Positions 63,725 to 64,000 of a stretch of 64,000 nt of DNA are shown here, piece by piece (the first letter of the stretch is position 1; the number at the start of each line of letters is the position of its first letter). Source of the DNA: Aeromonas rivuli (GTDB lineage Bacteria; Pseudomonadota; Gammaproteobacteria; Enterobacterales; Aeromonadaceae); the NCBI RefSeq assembly GCF_000820045.1, contig NZ_CDBJ01000042.1, forward strand, positions 164,512 to 228,511. The letters are read 5' to 3'. Position numbers and translations under genes: made by a program. The notes beneath the pieces are model-generated. The model saw nothing but the letters and a program-made list of their open reading frames with translations, made no database searches and was not told the origin of the DNA.

Positions 63725-64000
63725 ATGAAGATAGATCCCAAGGTGGCAAGCATCATTTCCGGTTGGAGCTTGAAGGAGAAGGTGGGCCAGCTGTTCATTC
63801 TGGCCTTCCCCGGCAAGTCCGCCGAGCAGGCGCGCACCATGATAGCCGAGTACAACCTAGGGGGCTGCTACCTCAGCCAGGACAACAGCGACACCTTCGC
63901 CGAGGCGCAGCAGCTGACCCGGGATCTGGCAAGCATAGGCGCCGAACAAGGCCGTCTGCCGCTGTTGCTCGGGGTGGATCAGGAGGGGGCCTGGGGGGTG
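63725..64000 (+). CDS. GH3-family glycosidase (N-terminal part, runs off window)
   Basis: The first 92 residues of a GH3 beta-glycosidase: MKIDPKVASIISGWSLKEKVGQLFILAF, a glycine-rich strand NLGGCYLSQDNS, then RLPLLLGVDQEGAWGV, the substrate-pocket segment of GH3 proteins. There is no signal peptide, so it acts in the cytoplasm on the imported sugar. AAGGA lies 7 nt before ATG 63725, 30 nt after the permease stop. The Asp nucleophile would lie beyond the window edge. Beta-glucosidase and beta-N-acetylglucosaminidase are both possible. Confidence 0.85.
   Translation, partial: MKIDPKVASIISGWSLKEKVGQLFILAFPGKSAEQARTMIAEYNLGGCYLSQDNSDTFAEAQQLTRDLASIGAEQGRLPLLLGVDQEGAWGV

Overview
The window reads as chromosomal DNA of a GC-rich gammaproteobacterium, most likely Aeromonas or a close relative. 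I infer this from the Vibrionaceae-type ChiS/chitobiose gene set, the close match of several genes to enterobacterial proteins recalled from memory (UxaC, UxaB, ExuR, TopA, YciK, SohB, MaeA) and the uniformly high GC. No search was run. There is no prophage, integron or CRISPR array. Gene content is mostly core metabolism and transport, with a few small repeat elements.

Layout. (1) 1-7900: uronate block. uxaC-uxaB-uxaA run leftward, and a TRAP transporter (dctP-dctQ-dctM) and the repressor gene exuR run rightward. Three copies of an AATTGGTNNAACA operator tie the parts together. (2) 8300-13400: a divergent second adenylosuccinate synthetase facing a LysR regulator, an orphan TAXI-type binding protein with a low-complexity tail, and a PatB/MalY-type C-S lyase. 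(3) 13600-18070: SetB-like sugar efflux, a LysR regulator, yciK and sohB. (4) 18090-23600: a 141-bp MITE-like element sitting exactly at the astB stop codon, then astB, topA, a 55-aa ORF, an alkyltransferase-like gene and a 49-bp hairpin-forming tandem repeat array. (5) 23585-42900: an Aer-type receptor, then the chitobiose region on the minus strand: GH20 hexosaminidase, glucosamine-type kinase, GH9 glucosaminidase, an Opp/Dpp-type ABC transporter, two tandem paralogous binding proteins and the hybrid kinase ChiS. (6) 43146-43355: tRNA-Gly and tRNA-Cys. (7) 44311-46735: a bufferin/Hvf-type RiPP operon (DUF2282 precursor, DUF692 oxidase, DUF2063 partner, DoxX). (8) 46854-58899: assorted housekeeping genes (2-hydroxyacid dehydrogenase, GNAT, DUF3332 lipoprotein, FUSC protein, mobB with a MoeA-like tail, mobA, TMEM175, maeA, uraA, dienelactone hydrolase, YSC84-type lipoprotein, pgl). 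(9) 59056-64000: a LuxR-type regulator divergent from a ribose-type ABC transporter and a GH3 glycosidase that runs off the window.

How genes work together. Block 1 should import a hexuronate and convert it via fructuronate/tagaturonate under ExuR. Block 5 should import chitin or glucosamine disaccharides, hydrolyse them in the cytoplasm and phosphorylate the products under ChiS. Block 7 should make a modified cysteine-rich metal-binding peptide. The last operon probably imports a glycoside that the GH3 enzyme cleaves, under CRP and a LuxR regulator.

The points most worth following up are the MITE at the astB stop codon, the altered IMP site of the second PurA, the bufferin operon, the hairpin repeat array, the box shared by the two chitobiose binding-protein genes, an orphan Fur box in a 1.2-kb gene-free stretch, and the MobB/MoeA-tail fusion.
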